DNA of 64,000 nt from Rhododendron vialii (Eukaryota > Streptophyta > Magnoliopsida > Ericales > Ericaceae), in the NCBI RefSeq assembly GCF_030253575.1, contig NC_080557.1:37299501-37363500 (forward strand). The letters are read 5' to 3'. Within the stretch, counting starts at the first letter, position 1; each line of letters starts with the position of its first letter. The notes beneath the pieces are model-generated. The model did not search any database, was not told the origin of the DNA, and saw only the letters and a program-made list of their open reading frames with translations. Both the position numbers and the translations under genes were made by a program. Positions 62,405-64,000 of the stretch are shown in pieces.

Positions 62405-64000
62405 CTGAAGGAGATTCAGTAATAACCAAAGGTAAGTATAACTAAAAGAAAATGGGGGGAACAAAGAGGATGACAATTATGAACACTAAAGTTAAGTAAA
62501 TCATTTCTTGGCAACCAGCAGTGGAGTCAAAGACGGTCCATGTCAAGTTTAAAACAACAAAAGAGTCTCGTATGTCTGCTGTTAACAAGAAGAAAATAAA
62601 TGATGACACTCCAGAACTCAAATCATTTTACTTTCTTGCAATGTCACTGCCCATCCGCGGTTATCTCAGTGATGAGATCCGTACTTGCTAACAACAGACA
62701 AACCATTGTGCATTCTGCGGAGAAACCAAATCTCAGCTATAATTCCTTAAGTTTGGCAACGTGAATCTTTCTTGATTCCAGAAGCATTTGTAAACTGCTT
62801 TTCGACGCATGAAAATTATACTACAAAATAAAACAATATGCACATCTACCAGAAGATATTTACAGGAATACGAAAAAAAAAGAGAATTGACATATCAAGG
62901 GTCAATTATTCCAGCTATGATTTGTCATTATAAACACGTTATATAACAAAACCTATAAAAGGTTACCAGCCGATACCATTTCGGGAGCCCCAGGCTTAGG
63001 ATTCCCAGCTTTACAGTTTCAAACGAGAATATAAGGTAAATGGGAAAAAGAAACACTACAAATTCTATTTGCCAGATGCTTAAAGTTTCCCACAAATGTT
63101 CTCCAATAAATCCTTGATAAGAATGCTCCATCACCATACAGAATATCAAAAAAACAGGGTAGACAACTAATTTCAAAATCATAAAATGAGAAAACAAACT
63201 GTGAGTGAGCTATTAATCTCTCAATCAGAGAAAAAAAAAACCCTTTTATACGAGTATCACAAAAAAAGAAGAAACCACGATATTAACAATTCTGCCCCTA
63301 AAACAGTGGCACAACCCAAAGAGGAATCCAAAGCACCAACCAATCAAAACTATCAAACTTGGACAGCCAAGATAGATGAGGAGACATAAAGGAAGCACTC
63401 CCATGATAATCTCAGCTTGAAACAAGAATGGAAAGAATAGTAGACACTAACCAAAACAAAAATCAGACTTAAACAGGCTAAAAAATTCACATTACCAAAA
63501 CATGTTTGAAGAATGTTAGGAGAAATCCCACAAAAGTTTAAAAAACATATCCCAATTCGACGGCAATCAGAAATCAGAAAAAAAAAAAAAAAAAAAGATT
63601 CTAATACGATATACACAAAAATAACAAATTGGCAGAAAACAAACAAATGAGCTGATCCAATGGTACTCGTACAAGATTAAAAAAGAAAAAAGAAAAAGAA
63701 GCATCTCTCTAGTCTCCACGCCTGACTCAACTGCGACCTAAATTTAATCAGAGTCAATAAAACCCATAACATCAATCAACTCCTCAATGGGTTTTACCCA
63801 AATTTTCCAAAAGAGAGACATTTTATCCTTTTTTATAACCAGGTGTCCATGAGCTTACGCACTGCCCACTTGCAGGTGTCCAATTGAAGCCGGAGCAAAG
63901 CTCAAGAGACACTTTTATCGATCAAATTCTAGAACCATCCTATGTAATTTTCAAATGTACCACTAACCACTTAACAAAGCTTTTACCCAACTTTTACCCG
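62405..64000. other. Intron 1 of the hexokinase-like gene (to the window edge)
   Basis: No exon with the expected N-terminal anchor and NLPTG-type end could be found on the minus strand. Open frames at 62928-63197 and 63353-63646 have no hexokinase similarity. The DNA is AT-rich with an A run at 63580-63597. Confidence 0.55.

Overview
The window is nuclear DNA of a flowering plant, most likely a eudicot. It is AT-rich, has split genes with GT-AG introns, contains many small inverted-repeat transposons (MITEs) and GA/CT microsatellites, and its proteins match plant families. I cannot name the species from the sequence.

Layout, left to right: exon 1 of a GH17 beta-1,3-glucanase cut by the left edge (859-949, minus); a repeat-filled stretch (1-11.7 kb); a complete 12-exon saccharopine-dehydrogenase-like gene (11760-18253, minus, 407 aa); two complete 3-exon GH17 beta-1,3-glucanase paralogs (19865-22170 and 24294-27444, minus, 372 and 368 aa); a decayed further copy of the same duplicated unit without its gene (about 29.98-32.01 kb); a 15-exon FAM135-type putative serine esterase/lipase gene (32872-45578, minus, 818 aa); a gene-poor stretch with MITEs; a 6-exon E2 ubiquitin-conjugating enzyme of the UBC19/UBC20 (E2C) type (51144-52722, plus, 179 aa); a transposon nest (53.7-56.7 kb); and eight exons of an HKL1-type hexokinase-like gene whose first exon lies beyond the right edge (57448-62404, minus).

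I rebuilt the exons by reading both strands. The four gene models whose both ends lie in the window and that I rated complete (saccharopine-DH-like, FAM135-like, UBC, and each GH17 paralog) splice to open frames divisible by three. The genes do not form one pathway. They look like a conserved chromosomal neighbourhood: from memory, saccharopine-DH-like, HKL1 and UBC20 are close neighbours in Arabidopsis (At1g50450, At1g50460, At1g50490). The GH17 genes are a local tandem family.

Most of the unusual content is mobile DNA. At least nine elements can be bounded by target-site duplications, one is a solo LTR nested in a TIR element, and paralogous GH17 units give natural 'empty sites' for several insertions. 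I did not find a convincing new multi-gene system.
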